From CACIAM-69d sp001698445 (GTDB taxonomy: Bacteria; Cyanobacteriota; Cyanobacteriia; CACIAM-69d): 64,000 bases of DNA. Location of the stretch: contig NZ_JAZAQF010000069.1 of assembly GCF_043235035.1 (NCBI RefSeq), positions 62,001-126,000 on the forward strand, read 5' to 3'. The notes under the pieces were generated by a model. The model was not told where the DNA came from and did no database searches. It worked only from the letters and a program-made list of their open reading frames with translations. Positions 6,451 through 14,487 of this stretch are shown here, piece by piece (position 1 is the first letter of the stretch; each line of letters begins with the position of its first letter). The position numbers were made by a program, and so were the translations under genes.

Positions 6451-9400
6451 TATGCTCCGTGCGATTGCGAATCAATTTCAGCGAGTTGTTCGGTTGCCCA
6501 TTTGCGTAAGAGATCGTCGGGGTCATTGGCAGCGCGATCGCGTAACAAATCAATCACCAGCGGATTCTCGGGCGCAATTTCTACCAATCCCTCAAGGGCT
6601 GTTTGACGCGGGTTGCTTTCAAATTCGCGATATTCGCTATCTGAGCGCTGAAACGGATCTTGGGTGGTAACTTCGCACAGCAAATTGACCGTATCGGTGT
6701 CGTCTTTCCAGCCCCGAGCCAACTCCTGCACCGCTGCTTGCCGCACAGGCCAGTCCTCATCGGATCGCGCGCGGTCTTTGAGCCAGGGCAAGGTGTCGGG
6801 GTCGTCTTTCCAGCCCCGAGCCAACTCCTGCACCGCTGCTTGCCGCACAGGCCAGTCCTCATCGGATCGCGCGCGGTCTTTGAGCCAGGGCAAGATGTTG
6901 GGGTCGTCTTTCCAGCCCCGAGCCAACTCCTGCACCGCTGCTTGCCGCACAGCCCAGTGCTCATCGGATCGCGCGCGGTCTTTGAGCCAGGGCAAGATGT
7001 CGGTGTCGTCTTTCCAGCCCCGCGCCAACTCCTGCACCGCTGCTTGCTGCACACGCCAATGCCCATCGGATCGCGCGCGGTCTTTGAGCCAGGGCAAGGT
7101 GTCGGGGTCGTCTTTCCAGCCCCGAGCCAACTCCTGTACCGCTGCTTGCCGCACATACCAGTCCTCATCGGATCGCGCGCGGTCTTTGAGCCAGGGCAAG
7201 GTGTCGGGGTCGTCTTTCCAGCCCCGAGCCAACTCCTGCACCGCTGCATACCGCACAACCGGGTGCTCATCGGATCGCGCGCGGTCTTTGAGCCAGGGCA
7301 AGGTGTCGGGGTCGTCTTGCCAATGTTGAGCAACGCAGCGCAAGGCTCGCTCTCGTACCTTCTCAATGCGCTGATTGAACTCCAAATCTTCCAGGGAACG
7401 AATCTCACGCAGTGCTCCCCAGGCAGTCAGCGATCGCAACCGTTGCAACAGATCCCGATCCAACTCAGCGATCGCCGATCGCTCCGGTAACTCCGCCAAA
7501 CAATCCGCCGCCAAAAAGAGATTAGTGAAGTAAGCTTCTTCACTAGTCGCGTGATCCAGTTGAACTAATGAGGCGATCGCCTGTTTCGCAAACCCAATGG
7601 GCAACTGACTCGCCAACAAAATCAACACTTCTCGCCAGGCATCATCATTCCAGTGCTGCCCAAAGATGGTGTGAATCAAATCATCCGTTGAAATGGCGTT
7701 TTGGCTGCCCGAATCCCGTTGATTAAACCGCTCCCAAATCTCTGTCGCACAGAAATATTCCAAAAAGGTGCGATGCACAAAAGCGTAATAGCCCGTCCCC
7801 GCTGAACAGAGCGTGAAATTTCGCACCCGCAAGGCATCAATCAACGCTTCGGCCCAACCCTCGGGATTGGGCAGCGACAAGGTGCGTAAATAATCCGCCA
7901 CGATCGCTTGCAAATCCGCTTGAGCAATTAAATTACCCTTCAAGCCGCCATCGGTATTCTGCAAAAAGAACGCCACCTGCCGCACAATTTTTTGCTTTTG
8001 ATTCAGGGTGAGCTGAATATCCTGACAGCGATCGGGTAGCTTTTTGTGCTCCACATCCCAGTCCCGCAGCAACAGATCAGTGGCTTGGCGATAGAACTCC
8101 AGTCGCTCATCCGGGAGCCGCGATTTGCGATTCAAAATACACATCATCGTCAGCATCAACGGATTGCCCGCCAACTCCCGAATCGTGCGCCCTCGGGCGA
8201 TCGCAGCGCTCATCCGGTCTCGACAGCGATCGCGATCGGCTTGTTGGCCGTCTCCAAAGGTTTCCTGATGCCAGCGATCGCAAAAATCCTTGATTTGCTG
8301 ATCATCGAATTCTTCAAGTAACCAATGCCGAAACCCGTGATTCGTGAGCGATCGCGCATAGTTTTGGTAGCCATAAACCCGCGATGTCACAATGATTTTG
8401 GCCGCAGGATAGTCATGCGCCAATCGACAAATTTCCCGAATCACTTCCTCCCGCTTGGCCGGTTCAAACACCTCATCCAACCCATCAAAGAGCAGCAGCA
8501 CCCGCCCAGCGCTCAACCAGTCATGCAACTGGGATTTATTCAACCGATCCAAGACATTGCCTGCATGGAAATAGTCCAAAACATCCAAGGGCACTTGGCG
8601 CGATAATTTCCGTAACTCCACAAACAAGGGCAACGGCCGCAACAGCAACTGATCCGAAGGCTGGGTGTGATTGGTTTTAAATAGCTCGTTTTCATAGGTC
8701 GCCCAATCCAGCGCCAAATATTTGAGCAACGTGGATTTTCCTGACCCCGGATCGCCCAAAATCACAAATAAGTTAATGTCCGAATTCTTGACCAATTCCA
8801 CCACAGATTGCGGCGCTTGGTTGCGATAGAGATCCCGCAATTTCTCCTGCTGGTTTTCGTCGGGTTCTTCCTTCAGCAAGCCATATTGCCGCAGCAATTC
8901 CTTGGGCGCTTTGTCCAGTTGCGGCAAATATTCTCCACATTCCCGCGCCCGTTGCGGCAAAAACACTTGCCACAGCTTCACCGAATAGGCTCCTCCATCG
9001 GTGGCCAACTGATCGAGCGGCAAAACCTCATGGTCGGTTTGGAGCGATCGCGCATAGGCCAACAGGTCAAAATCCACGATCGGCCCCAGCGAGCCGCGAA
9101 CCAAATCACGGGTTTCCGCCACCCGCTCGAACTGGGCGATCGCCCGCAACTCCGCATCCGCCCCAATCAAATCATGGGTGTATTTCTGATAGCGTTTGGC
9201 GATTTTTTGCCAATTGAATTCTGGGGGCAAGGGCTTGAGCCTCAGGGCTAACCAGCGATCGGCCCAAACCACCGGATCGACTTGCCCCCCATCCGTGAAC
9301 ACGCTCCCCAACGCCCCCGCTACCGCCGGATCAGCAATCAACCGTTTTAACGATTCGGTATAAGCCTGAACCCGCTCCAACTCATCATCAAAGCAATCTT

Positions 9401-9620
9401 CAAGCTCTCGCTGCACCAAGTCCAAAAAGCCCTTAATCGCTTTGCCCGTCGCCGTCTCCAGCGAGTCGGGCCCAAAGCGATCGACTAGTCCTTGCAACCG
9501 CCCCTTAAAAAAATCCTTGACGTAATCTTTGAGCGTGTCCTTGGCCAGGTCTTTCATCACCGCGCCAAAGACAAACCCCACCGTCTGCGTCACGCCCCAG
9601 ATTACTAACCAGTCCACCAT
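6450..9620 (-). CDS. NACHT NTPase with C-terminal HEAT-like repeat array (candidate anti-phage STAND protein)
   Basis: A 1056-residue STAND-type protein. The N-terminal ~280 residues are an effector-like region I do not recognise; its first ~20 residues are hydrophobic (VIWGVTQTVGFVFGAVM). The NACHT NTPase follows: Walker A GDPGSGKST (289-297), Walker B LLLFDGLDE (375-383), sensor KIIVTSR (408-414), then a winged-helix-like region ending near YAFVHRTFLEYFCA. Residues ~763-975 are seven HEAT-like units of 34 residues (core LPWLKDRARSDE, VRQAAVQELARGW), six of them near-identical. Bacterial NACHT proteins are known anti-phage sensors; that role here is inference. It lies directly upstream of, and overlaps, the higA-like gene. 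Confidence 0.9.
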   Translation of the reverse strand: MVDWLVIWGVTQTVGFVFGAVMKDLAKDTLKDYVKDFFKGRLQGLVDRFGPDSLETATGKAIKGFLDLVQRELEDCFDDELERVQAYTESLKRLIADPAVAGALGSVFTDGGQVDPVVWADRWLALRLKPLPPEFNWQKIAKRYQKYTHDLIGADAELRAIAQFERVAETRDLVRGSLGPIVDFDLLAYARSLQTDHEVLPLDQLATDGGAYSVKLWQVFLPQRARECGEYLPQLDKAPKELLRQYGLLKEEPDENQQEKLRDLYRNQAPQSVVELVKNSDINLFVILGDPGSGKSTLLKYLALDWATYENELFKTNHTQPSDQLLLRPLPLFVELRKLSRQVPLDVLDYFHAGNVLDRLNKSQLHDWLSAGRVLLLFDGLDEVFEPAKREEVIREICRLAHDYPAAKIIVTSRVYGYQNYARSLTNHGFRHWLLEEFDDQQIKDFCDRWHQETFGDGQQADRDRCRDRMSAAIARGRTIRELAGNPLMLTMMCILNRKSRLPDERLEFYRQATDLLLRDWDVEHKKLPDRCQDIQLTLNQKQKIVRQVAFFLQNTDGGLKGNLIAQADLQAIVADYLRTLSLPNPEGWAEALIDALRVRNFTLCSAGTGYYAFVHRTFLEYFCATEIWERFNQRDSGSQNAISTDDLIHTIFGQHWNDDAWREVLILLASQLPIGFAKQAIASLVQLDHATSEEAYFTNLFLAADCLAELPERSAIAELDRDLLQRLRSLTAWGALREIRSLEDLEFNQRIEKVRERALRCVAQHWQDDPDTLPWLKDRARSDEHPVVRYAAVQELARGWKDDPDTLPWLKDRARSDEDWYVRQAAVQELARGWKDDPDTLPWLKDRARSDGHWRVQQAAVQELARGWKDDTDILPWLKDRARSDEHWAVRQAAVQELARGWKDDPNILPWLKDRARSDEDWPVRQAAVQELARGWKDDPDTLPWLKDRARSDEDWPVRQAAVQELARGWKDDTDTVNLLCEVTTQDPFQRSDSEYREFESNPRQTALEGLVEIAPENPLVIDLLRDRAANDPDDLLRKWATEQLAEIDSQSHGA
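6701..7312 (-). repeat. Six 102-bp tandem repeats inside the NACHT gene
   Basis: The word CGTCTTTCC recurs at 6701, 6803, 6905, 7007, 7109 and 7211, exactly 102 bp apart, and a diverged copy (CGTCTTGCC) starts at 7313. Units differ by only a few bases, mostly at the codons for the residues between SDE and QAAVQEL. Each encodes 34 residues of a HEAT-like helix pair. Such identity at DNA level points to recent duplication or gene conversion. Copy number may vary between strains and is easily mis-assembled. Confidence 0.95.
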
Positions 9621-9763
9621 CGGAGTCTCACAAAGGATGATTGGCTACATCAATTATGCGCGATCGCCCTGCGAGGAAACAGATGCGCGCCGCAGCCGAT
9701 CGACCGTCAGGCCAAAAGGTTGGGGGATGGGTGGGTTTTGCAAGATTTTTGGACAGGGCAACA

Positions 9764-10192
9764 TCAGCCCGATCGTTCCCAGCGGAACTTGCGATCGGCC
9801 TCGGCGATCGGCACATCGTTAATGCTGGCTTCCCGGCGCTGCATCAAGCCGTTGGGTGCAAATTCCCATTGCTCGTTGCCATAGGCGCGATACCACTGCC
9901 CCGAGTCCGTGTGGTATTCATACTCGAACTTCACGGAGATTCGGTTATCGGTGAAGCTCCAAAGTTCCTTCTTGAGGCGATAGTCCAGCTCATGACTCCA
10001 CTTGCGGGTCAGGAACTCGCGGATTTTGTCCCGTCCCGCCAAGAATTCCGATCGATTGCGCCAAACCGAATCTTCCGTGTAAGCCAGCGATACGCGCTCC
10101 GGGTCGCGGGTGTTCCAAGCATCTTCGGCGGCTTGCACCTTGGCGATCGCGGTTTCGTAGGTAAACGGCGGCAGGGGCGGACGACTTTCCAT
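9764..10192 (-). CDS. DUF1348 / SnoaL-like (NTF2-fold) protein
   Basis: A 142-residue protein of the nuclear-transport-factor-2-like superfamily, close to DUF1348: AIAKVQAAEDAWNTRDPERV, AYTEDSVWRNRSEFL, GRDKIREFLTRKW, RISVKFEYEYHTDSGQWYR, then EQWEFAPNGLMQRREASIND and the end EADRKFRWER. Members are small cone-shaped barrels that may bind or isomerise small molecules; the substrate is unknown. The start at ATG 10192 removes an unlikely 44-residue extension. A strong hairpin plus U-run lies 67 nt upstream on the same strand (10259-10300), so expression may be attenuated. Confidence 0.85.
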   Translation of the reverse strand: MESRPPLPPFTYETAIAKVQAAEDAWNTRDPERVSLAYTEDSVWRNRSEFLAGRDKIREFLTRKWSHELDYRLKKELWSFTDNRISVKFEYEYHTDSGQWYRAYGNEQWEFAPNGLMQRREASINDVPIAEADRKFRWERSG

Positions 10193-10258
10193 GGCTGGAA
10201 CCCTTATGCGGTCACTTCGTAACGACAGTGGGAGCAGGTGGCGGCTCAAAAAATTCCC

Positions 10259-10300
10259 AAAAAAAATGCAGAGATCCGGCAGACGAATCTGCCAGGTCTC
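10259..10300 (-). terminator. Rho-independent terminator or attenuator upstream of the DUF1348-like gene
   Basis: On the minus strand, a 13-bp stem with one mismatch (arms 10288-10300 and 10271-10283, loop 10284-10287) is followed by eight U residues (A-run 10259-10266 on the plus strand). It lies in the leader of the gene that starts at 10192. No gene on this strand ends just upstream, so it ends either a short leader transcript or a small RNA. A hexamer AGAGAT upstream (minus strand, near 10317-10322) can pair with ATCTCT of the 3' arm, allowing an alternative fold. Confidence 0.7.
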
Positions 10301-11025
10301 CGCAGCGGTGACACATCTCTCCACTACTCTTGCCTATATTGTTGCCTTGAAAGGGGAAAAAGTTCCAGCTTTTCTAAAAAAAATTTTTGCCCTGTCGAAT
10401 TACTCTGTCGAATTGCTCTGCCCGATCGCGCTGTGCATCACGCTTGATAGCTGCTGAAGACGATTGAAGTTGGTATGATTTGCTTCATTGAGCAATCAGG
10501 CGATTTTGATTGCTGATGCGAGAAAATGCTGTTTTAGCTTGAATTTTCCGTATTTTAGCGATTCTTTGCTGCTTCAAGGGATATGTATCTCTTGTTACTT
10601 GTGCCAGGAAAACACATTGATTGTTGCCGGATTTTTAACCGTCACATTTCCGGAATCAGAATTGAAAAATCACGCTAAGGCTCCATTTCTCAGTGGAGGT
10701 TTCAGCACAATTCTTCATGGGGTTGTTGCTAACTGGGTGGGGCAAGATGGAAATGGGGATGAGAATTGGCCAGAATTTGATCAAGATTGGCTCTAGTTGA
10801 TTTCCGGCCCTACGCTACGATTTGGGATCCCGGAATGGATTGCGACAGATGGGGGGGAGCAACCATCAGGGAGCGATCGGGTGGCTTCGTTTGCAGGTGG
10901 GGTCATTATTTGGGCAACTTTTTTGGGCAACTTTAAGCGGATCGAATCCCGGATTGCTTGCAGTCTTGATTGCTTGCGGTGAAGTTTGCGGTGAAGTTTG
11001 TGGACAAGGGAAACTCTGGATTGCT
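10301..11025. other. Long gap without a supported gene
   Basis: Several short frames exist on the plus strand (for example 10488-10796), but none has a recognisable protein or start site. A 13-bp direct repeat, CTGTCGAATTACT then CTGTCGAATTGCT, sits near 10392-10417, and an A/T run near 10375-10387. The region is more AT-rich than the genes around it and separates the divergent DUF1348-like and DUF1824 genes, so it should hold both promoters. Confidence 0.5.
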
Positions 11026-11493
11026 ATGGACAACTCAACTCGTCGATCGGATGCGTTAGGGACTAATGGGGCGGGAACGGCTCCCCTGTCGTTGCTGGAA
11101 GCCCAAAAGGTTTTGGCGGTGTTTAACTGTTTGGAAGAAGCGCCCAGTCTCTCGGAGAGTCAGCAGGCGATTATTCGATCGGCTTTGCGGACGGTGGTTC
11201 GCGAGGCGGACTGCGTGATTTTTGGAGTTTGTGCGGATTCGATTGCCCAAGGGTTGGCGGCTGTGCGGGCCTATGGGGCTGGTTTGGATCGTGAAGTGCC
11301 ACCGGAGCCGGAACAGCGGGGGGTGGCCCATCCGGAACAGCCGATTTATATCAAGTGCAACACCAACTCCCTGTTGTTTTATGCGGAACCCTACCAGGGT
11401 GAAAATCGAGGGGTTTTGGTGTCCTGTCAGTCCTCCGTGGATGAGGAACTGAATGCGATGTATGGCCATTTACCCTTGGATTTGTTTGCTTAG
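11026..11493 (+). CDS. DUF1824 family protein
   Basis: A 155-residue protein of the cyanobacterial DUF1824 family: LSLLEAQKVLAVFNCLEE, QAIIRSALRTVVREADCVIFGVCAD, and the end IYIKCNTNSLLFYAEPYQGE with VLVSCQSS. Function is unknown. ATG 11026 is chosen, because the longer frame upstream is rich in GEVCG repeats and not conserved in character. It ends 4 bp before the start of the metallophosphoesterase gene, so the two are probably co-transcribed. Confidence 0.82.
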   Translation: MDNSTRRSDALGTNGAGTAPLSLLEAQKVLAVFNCLEEAPSLSESQQAIIRSALRTVVREADCVIFGVCADSIAQGLAAVRAYGAGLDREVPPEPEQRGVAHPEQPIYIKCNTNSLLFYAEPYQGENRGVLVSCQSSVDEELNAMYGHLPLDLFA

Positions 11494-11497
11494 GGCA

Positions 11498-13483
11498 ATG
11501 AGACAGCTCGGGAGACGGTGGTTGAACGATCGCGCCCGGGAGCTTGGCCGGTGGCAATGGATCCGGCAATTCCCGAGAATGGTGCGGGGCGGTGGCGTTT
11601 GGGGGCTGCTGTTGGTGTTGCTGGCGATCGGGGGGATGTTGGCGCTGAAAATGCCGACCGCTTCGGGATCCGCAGCCCTGCAACCGCTTTCCCAGTGGTC
11701 GGCCCAGTTATCCGAGGGGGATGCTATGGAGCTTTTGACGGATCCGTTTTTGCAGTTGCCGGGGCCGGACTCGGTGCATGTGGTTTGGTTCACGGAATGG
11801 CCGGGCGATCGCCATTGGGTGGATTGGGGCGATCGGCTCGATCGGCAGGCCTTGGCCCAAACCCGCCGCTTGACTCGTACCCGTGAAGATGGCCAATCGC
11901 GACTGCCGGAGCGGGTGGCGGCCCAACGGCCCGAGGGGGTGAAGGTTTGGGAACGGCCCATTTGGCGACATGAGGCGATCGTTTCGGGGTTGCTGCCGGG
12001 CCAGTCGGTTCCCTATCGGGTGACGAGTCAAGGGGGCGATCACGCCGTCAGTAGCGGAGTGTTTCGCCTGTCGCCCCGGCCGCTGCCGGGTCAACCGCTG
12101 CAACTGCTGTTGACTTCGGATCATCAACTGAAACCGATGGTGGCGGCCAACTTGCAACAGGTGGTGGCCACGGTGGGCCGGGTGGATGGGGTGTTGTTTG
12201 CGGGGGACTTGGTGAATGTGCCCGATCGCGCTTCGGAATGGTTTGACGATGTGGGTGGTGGGGCGTTTTTTCCCTGTTTGCAAGGACGAGCCAATCGATC
12301 GCTCCAAGGTCACACCTACCAAGGCGGGGCTATTTTGCAGGAGGCTCCCCTGTTCGCGGCCCTAGGCAACCATGAGGTGATGGGTCGGGTGGGACGGGCC
12401 CGAGATCTCAACCGGGAATTTTATGACACTGTGCCTCGCTGGGTCGCGAAGCAGTGGGCCGCGCAACAGGGGACTGCGCAACAGGGGGCGGGCGATCGGG
12501 TCTTAGATCCCGCTTCCGGCGAGGTTCCAGGGGCAACGCCAGGGGAAACACCAGGGGCAGCAATCAGCCCGGCCGCCTTGGCGGATCAATCGTTCAACAC
12601 GCGCACCTATGAGGAAATTTGGACCTTGCCGACTAACGATCGGGGCGAGGGCAATTACTACGCCGTCAGCTTTGGAGATCTGCGGTTGGTGGTGTTGAAC
12701 GTGACCCAAGCTTGGCGATCGCCCATTTTGACGGCGAAGTTTGGTGGCCGCTTCCACGAAGGCCAGCCCCAAAGTCCGATCGATTGGGGTTGGGGCCAGC
12801 ATATTTTTGAGTCGATCGCCCCGGGGAGTCCGCAATTTCAATGGCTCCAGGCGGAATTAGCCAGCGAGCCGTTTCGCCAAGCCAAATATCGTGTGGTTAT
12901 GTTTCACCACCCGCCCCACACCTTGGGGGATAACAGTGTGCCGCCCTTCACGGATCCAATCCAGACGATCGAGCGGGATGACCTGGGCCAGGTGATGGCG
13001 GTGAAATATGCCTATCCGCGCGACCAAGATGTCATTGCCCAATATTTGTCCCCCCTGCTGGAATCGGCGGAGGTGGACTTGGTGTTGTATGGCCACTCGC
13101 ACCTGTGGAATCGGTTCCGCCGCGGCCGCACCCACTACCTGGAAACGTCTAACGTGGGCAATAGCTATGGGGCGGCCTGGGGCGATCGGGGTCGATCGGG
13201 CATTCCGCTGGAGGGTAGCGGGTTTGAGCGATCGGACTATGTGGCGATCGGGGATCCCAATGGATTGCCCCCAATTGTGCCCTCGATTGCTCCTTTGATT
13301 GATCCCTTGGATCAAACCCCTCAGCCCTACTTGGCCAGCAACGAAATCACCGCCTTCAGCATTTTGGACACGGCCGCCGGAACTGTCACCAGCTATGTGT
13401 TTGACCCAAGAAAGCCGGAGCAACCCGCTCAACCGTTCGATCGGTTCACGCTTGGGGCCCCGGCTAACGAGGGAGGAAGTTGA
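11498..13483 (+). CDS. Membrane-anchored metallophosphoesterase (purple acid phosphatase-like)
   Basis: A 661-residue protein. After a basic N-terminus there is one membrane segment (VWGLLLVLLAIGGMLALKM, about 34-52). A fibronectin-like N-terminal domain of purple-acid-phosphatase type follows (VHVVWFTEWPGDRHW ... GLLPGQSVPYRV). The calcineurin-like core has LLTSDHQ, VLFAGDLVNVPD, ALGNHEV, VVMFHHPPH and LVLYGHSHLWNR, which supply most metal ligands; the first motif reads SDHQ where DxH is usual. A flexible linker (QQGTAQQGAGD, then PGATPGETPGAA) looks expanded by repeats. The ATG at 11498 has AGGG just upstream. An extracytoplasmic phosphatase is likely; the substrate is unknown. Confidence 0.88.
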   Translation: MRQLGRRWLNDRARELGRWQWIRQFPRMVRGGGVWGLLLVLLAIGGMLALKMPTASGSAALQPLSQWSAQLSEGDAMELLTDPFLQLPGPDSVHVVWFTEWPGDRHWVDWGDRLDRQALAQTRRLTRTREDGQSRLPERVAAQRPEGVKVWERPIWRHEAIVSGLLPGQSVPYRVTSQGGDHAVSSGVFRLSPRPLPGQPLQLLLTSDHQLKPMVAANLQQVVATVGRVDGVLFAGDLVNVPDRASEWFDDVGGGAFFPCLQGRANRSLQGHTYQGGAILQEAPLFAALGNHEVMGRVGRARDLNREFYDTVPRWVAKQWAAQQGTAQQGAGDRVLDPASGEVPGATPGETPGAAISPAALADQSFNTRTYEEIWTLPTNDRGEGNYYAVSFGDLRLVVLNVTQAWRSPILTAKFGGRFHEGQPQSPIDWGWGQHIFESIAPGSPQFQWLQAELASEPFRQAKYRVVMFHHPPHTLGDNSVPPFTDPIQTIERDDLGQVMAVKYAYPRDQDVIAQYLSPLLESAEVDLVLYGHSHLWNRFRRGRTHYLETSNVGNSYGAAWGDRGRSGIPLEGSGFERSDYVAIGDPNGLPPIVPSIAPLIDPLDQTPQPYLASNEITAFSILDTAAGTVTSYVFDPRKPEQPAQPFDRFTLGAPANEGGS

Positions 13484-13512
13484 GGAGCGAGTGGCTGCTC
13501 ACGGGATCAACC

Positions 13513-13671
13513 TGGCTGGCTTAGTCTAACTGGCTCAGTCTGGCTGGCTTAGTCTAACTGGCTCAGTCTGGCTGGCTTAGTCTAACTGGCTCAGTCTGGC
13601 TGGCTTAGTCTAACTGGCTCAGTCTGGCTGGCTTAGTCTAACTGGCTCAGTCTGGCTGGCTCAGTCTGGTT
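13513..13671. repeat. 28-bp tandem repeat, five full copies plus a partial
   Basis: The unit TGGCTGGCTTAGTCTAACTG plus GCTCAGTC starts at 13513, 13541, 13569, 13597 and 13625 without visible change, and a truncated copy runs from 13653. It fills the gap between two convergent genes and abuts the stop codon of the gene at 13670-14071. There is no spacer variation, so it is not a CRISPR array. It is a minisatellite likely to vary in copy number. Confidence 0.95.
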
Positions 13672-14071
13672 AGCGAGTACCAAACACCCGCTGCACACAG
13701 GTACGCGCAATTTGCATCATTTCCGGCGGCAGCTCATTGCTGTTCGATTGCTGCATCCGTTGGTAAAGATTCATGGTTTGCTGCAAGGTATAGCGCGATT
13801 GGAATTCCGCCAAGGAGCATTGGCAATATTGCGTAGCCTGCTGTTGGTTAAACTGGCCCGATTGTTGAGCCGATCGGGTGCAGCTTTGCAAAAAGGCGCG
13901 CGAAAATTCTGGCGGGTAAGCATTGCGCTGGGTCAGGCTCCCGATCGACGGGCGATCGGTCTCGATCGGTTCTGCGGCTTGGGCACTCAAACCGGACGCA
14001 AGGCCCAGAGCCACAAAGCTTCCTACGATGGTCAACGATTGCAGCGCCTGGGTCGGAAAGTTACGTTTCAT
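13670..14071 (-). CDS. Small secreted protein, unknown function
   Basis: A 133-residue protein with a clear signal peptide (MKRNFPTQ, hydrophobic VGSFVALGLASGLSAQAA, cleavage likely after AQA). The mature part has three cysteines (FLQSCTRSAQQ, YCQCSL) plus one near the end (ARTCVQRVFG) and is glutamine-rich and helical. I do not recognise the family; small secreted proteins with the pattern SCxxxxxQ and YCxC are common in cyanobacteria. The ATG at 14071 is chosen for the signal peptide. It is convergent with the phosphatase gene across the 28-bp repeat array. Confidence 0.7.
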   Translation of the reverse strand: MKRNFPTQALQSLTIVGSFVALGLASGLSAQAAEPIETDRPSIGSLTQRNAYPPEFSRAFLQSCTRSAQQSGQFNQQQATQYCQCSLAEFQSRYTLQQTMNLYQRMQQSNSNELPPEMMQIARTCVQRVFGTR

Positions 14072-14487
14072 AGTGTCGTGGTTGTTTGAAATCAGCAGCC
14101 CACAGCCCACACCGCTAGCCCATCTCGCAAGACGGTACTAACGGGCCTGAGCAAAGCTACCCTCAGTCGATTTCAACCTTTGCATAGGTCAAGCCGAACG
14201 ATCGGGAAAGTTGCGGGATCGTGATTGATCGCTCAAGCTCTCCAAACCAGTTCGGCTCATGATGGGAACGGCGATCGCCCCCATATGTTGATTGGTCCAT
14301 GCACTGATTGAATTAAAAGACTCATCCCCGCACCCTTGGGTTGCAAGCCTTGAATGATTCAAGCCTTGAATGATTGCGAAGGCTCATCCGGAGCGCAGGT
14401 TGCAGTTGACACAACAAGCCCGCACAGCCAACCCACACTCCGAACCTGCTTTTCAATCCCGATCGGGGATGATGGTCTGTTTAATTC
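14072..14487. other. Intergenic region with a 16-bp duplication
   Basis: No gene is supported. CAAGCCTTGAATGATT occurs twice in perfect tandem (14344-14359 and 14360-14375). The stretch should hold the promoter of the minus-strand secreted-protein gene and the 3' end of the pntB transcript; no strong terminator hairpin with a U-run was found. Confidence 0.55.

Noticed and set aside
6581..7490. Long frames in other phases over the NACHT repeats, on both strands
   Set aside because: The 102-bp unit is a multiple of three, so any open phase stays open through every copy; they are shadows of the HEAT-like array.
10488..10796. 102-codon plus-strand frame upstream of the DUF1824 gene
   Set aside because: Odd composition, no ribosome site and no similarity that I can see.
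13513..13671. CRISPR array
   Set aside because: The repeats are directly adjacent with no unique spacers, and there are no cas genes.
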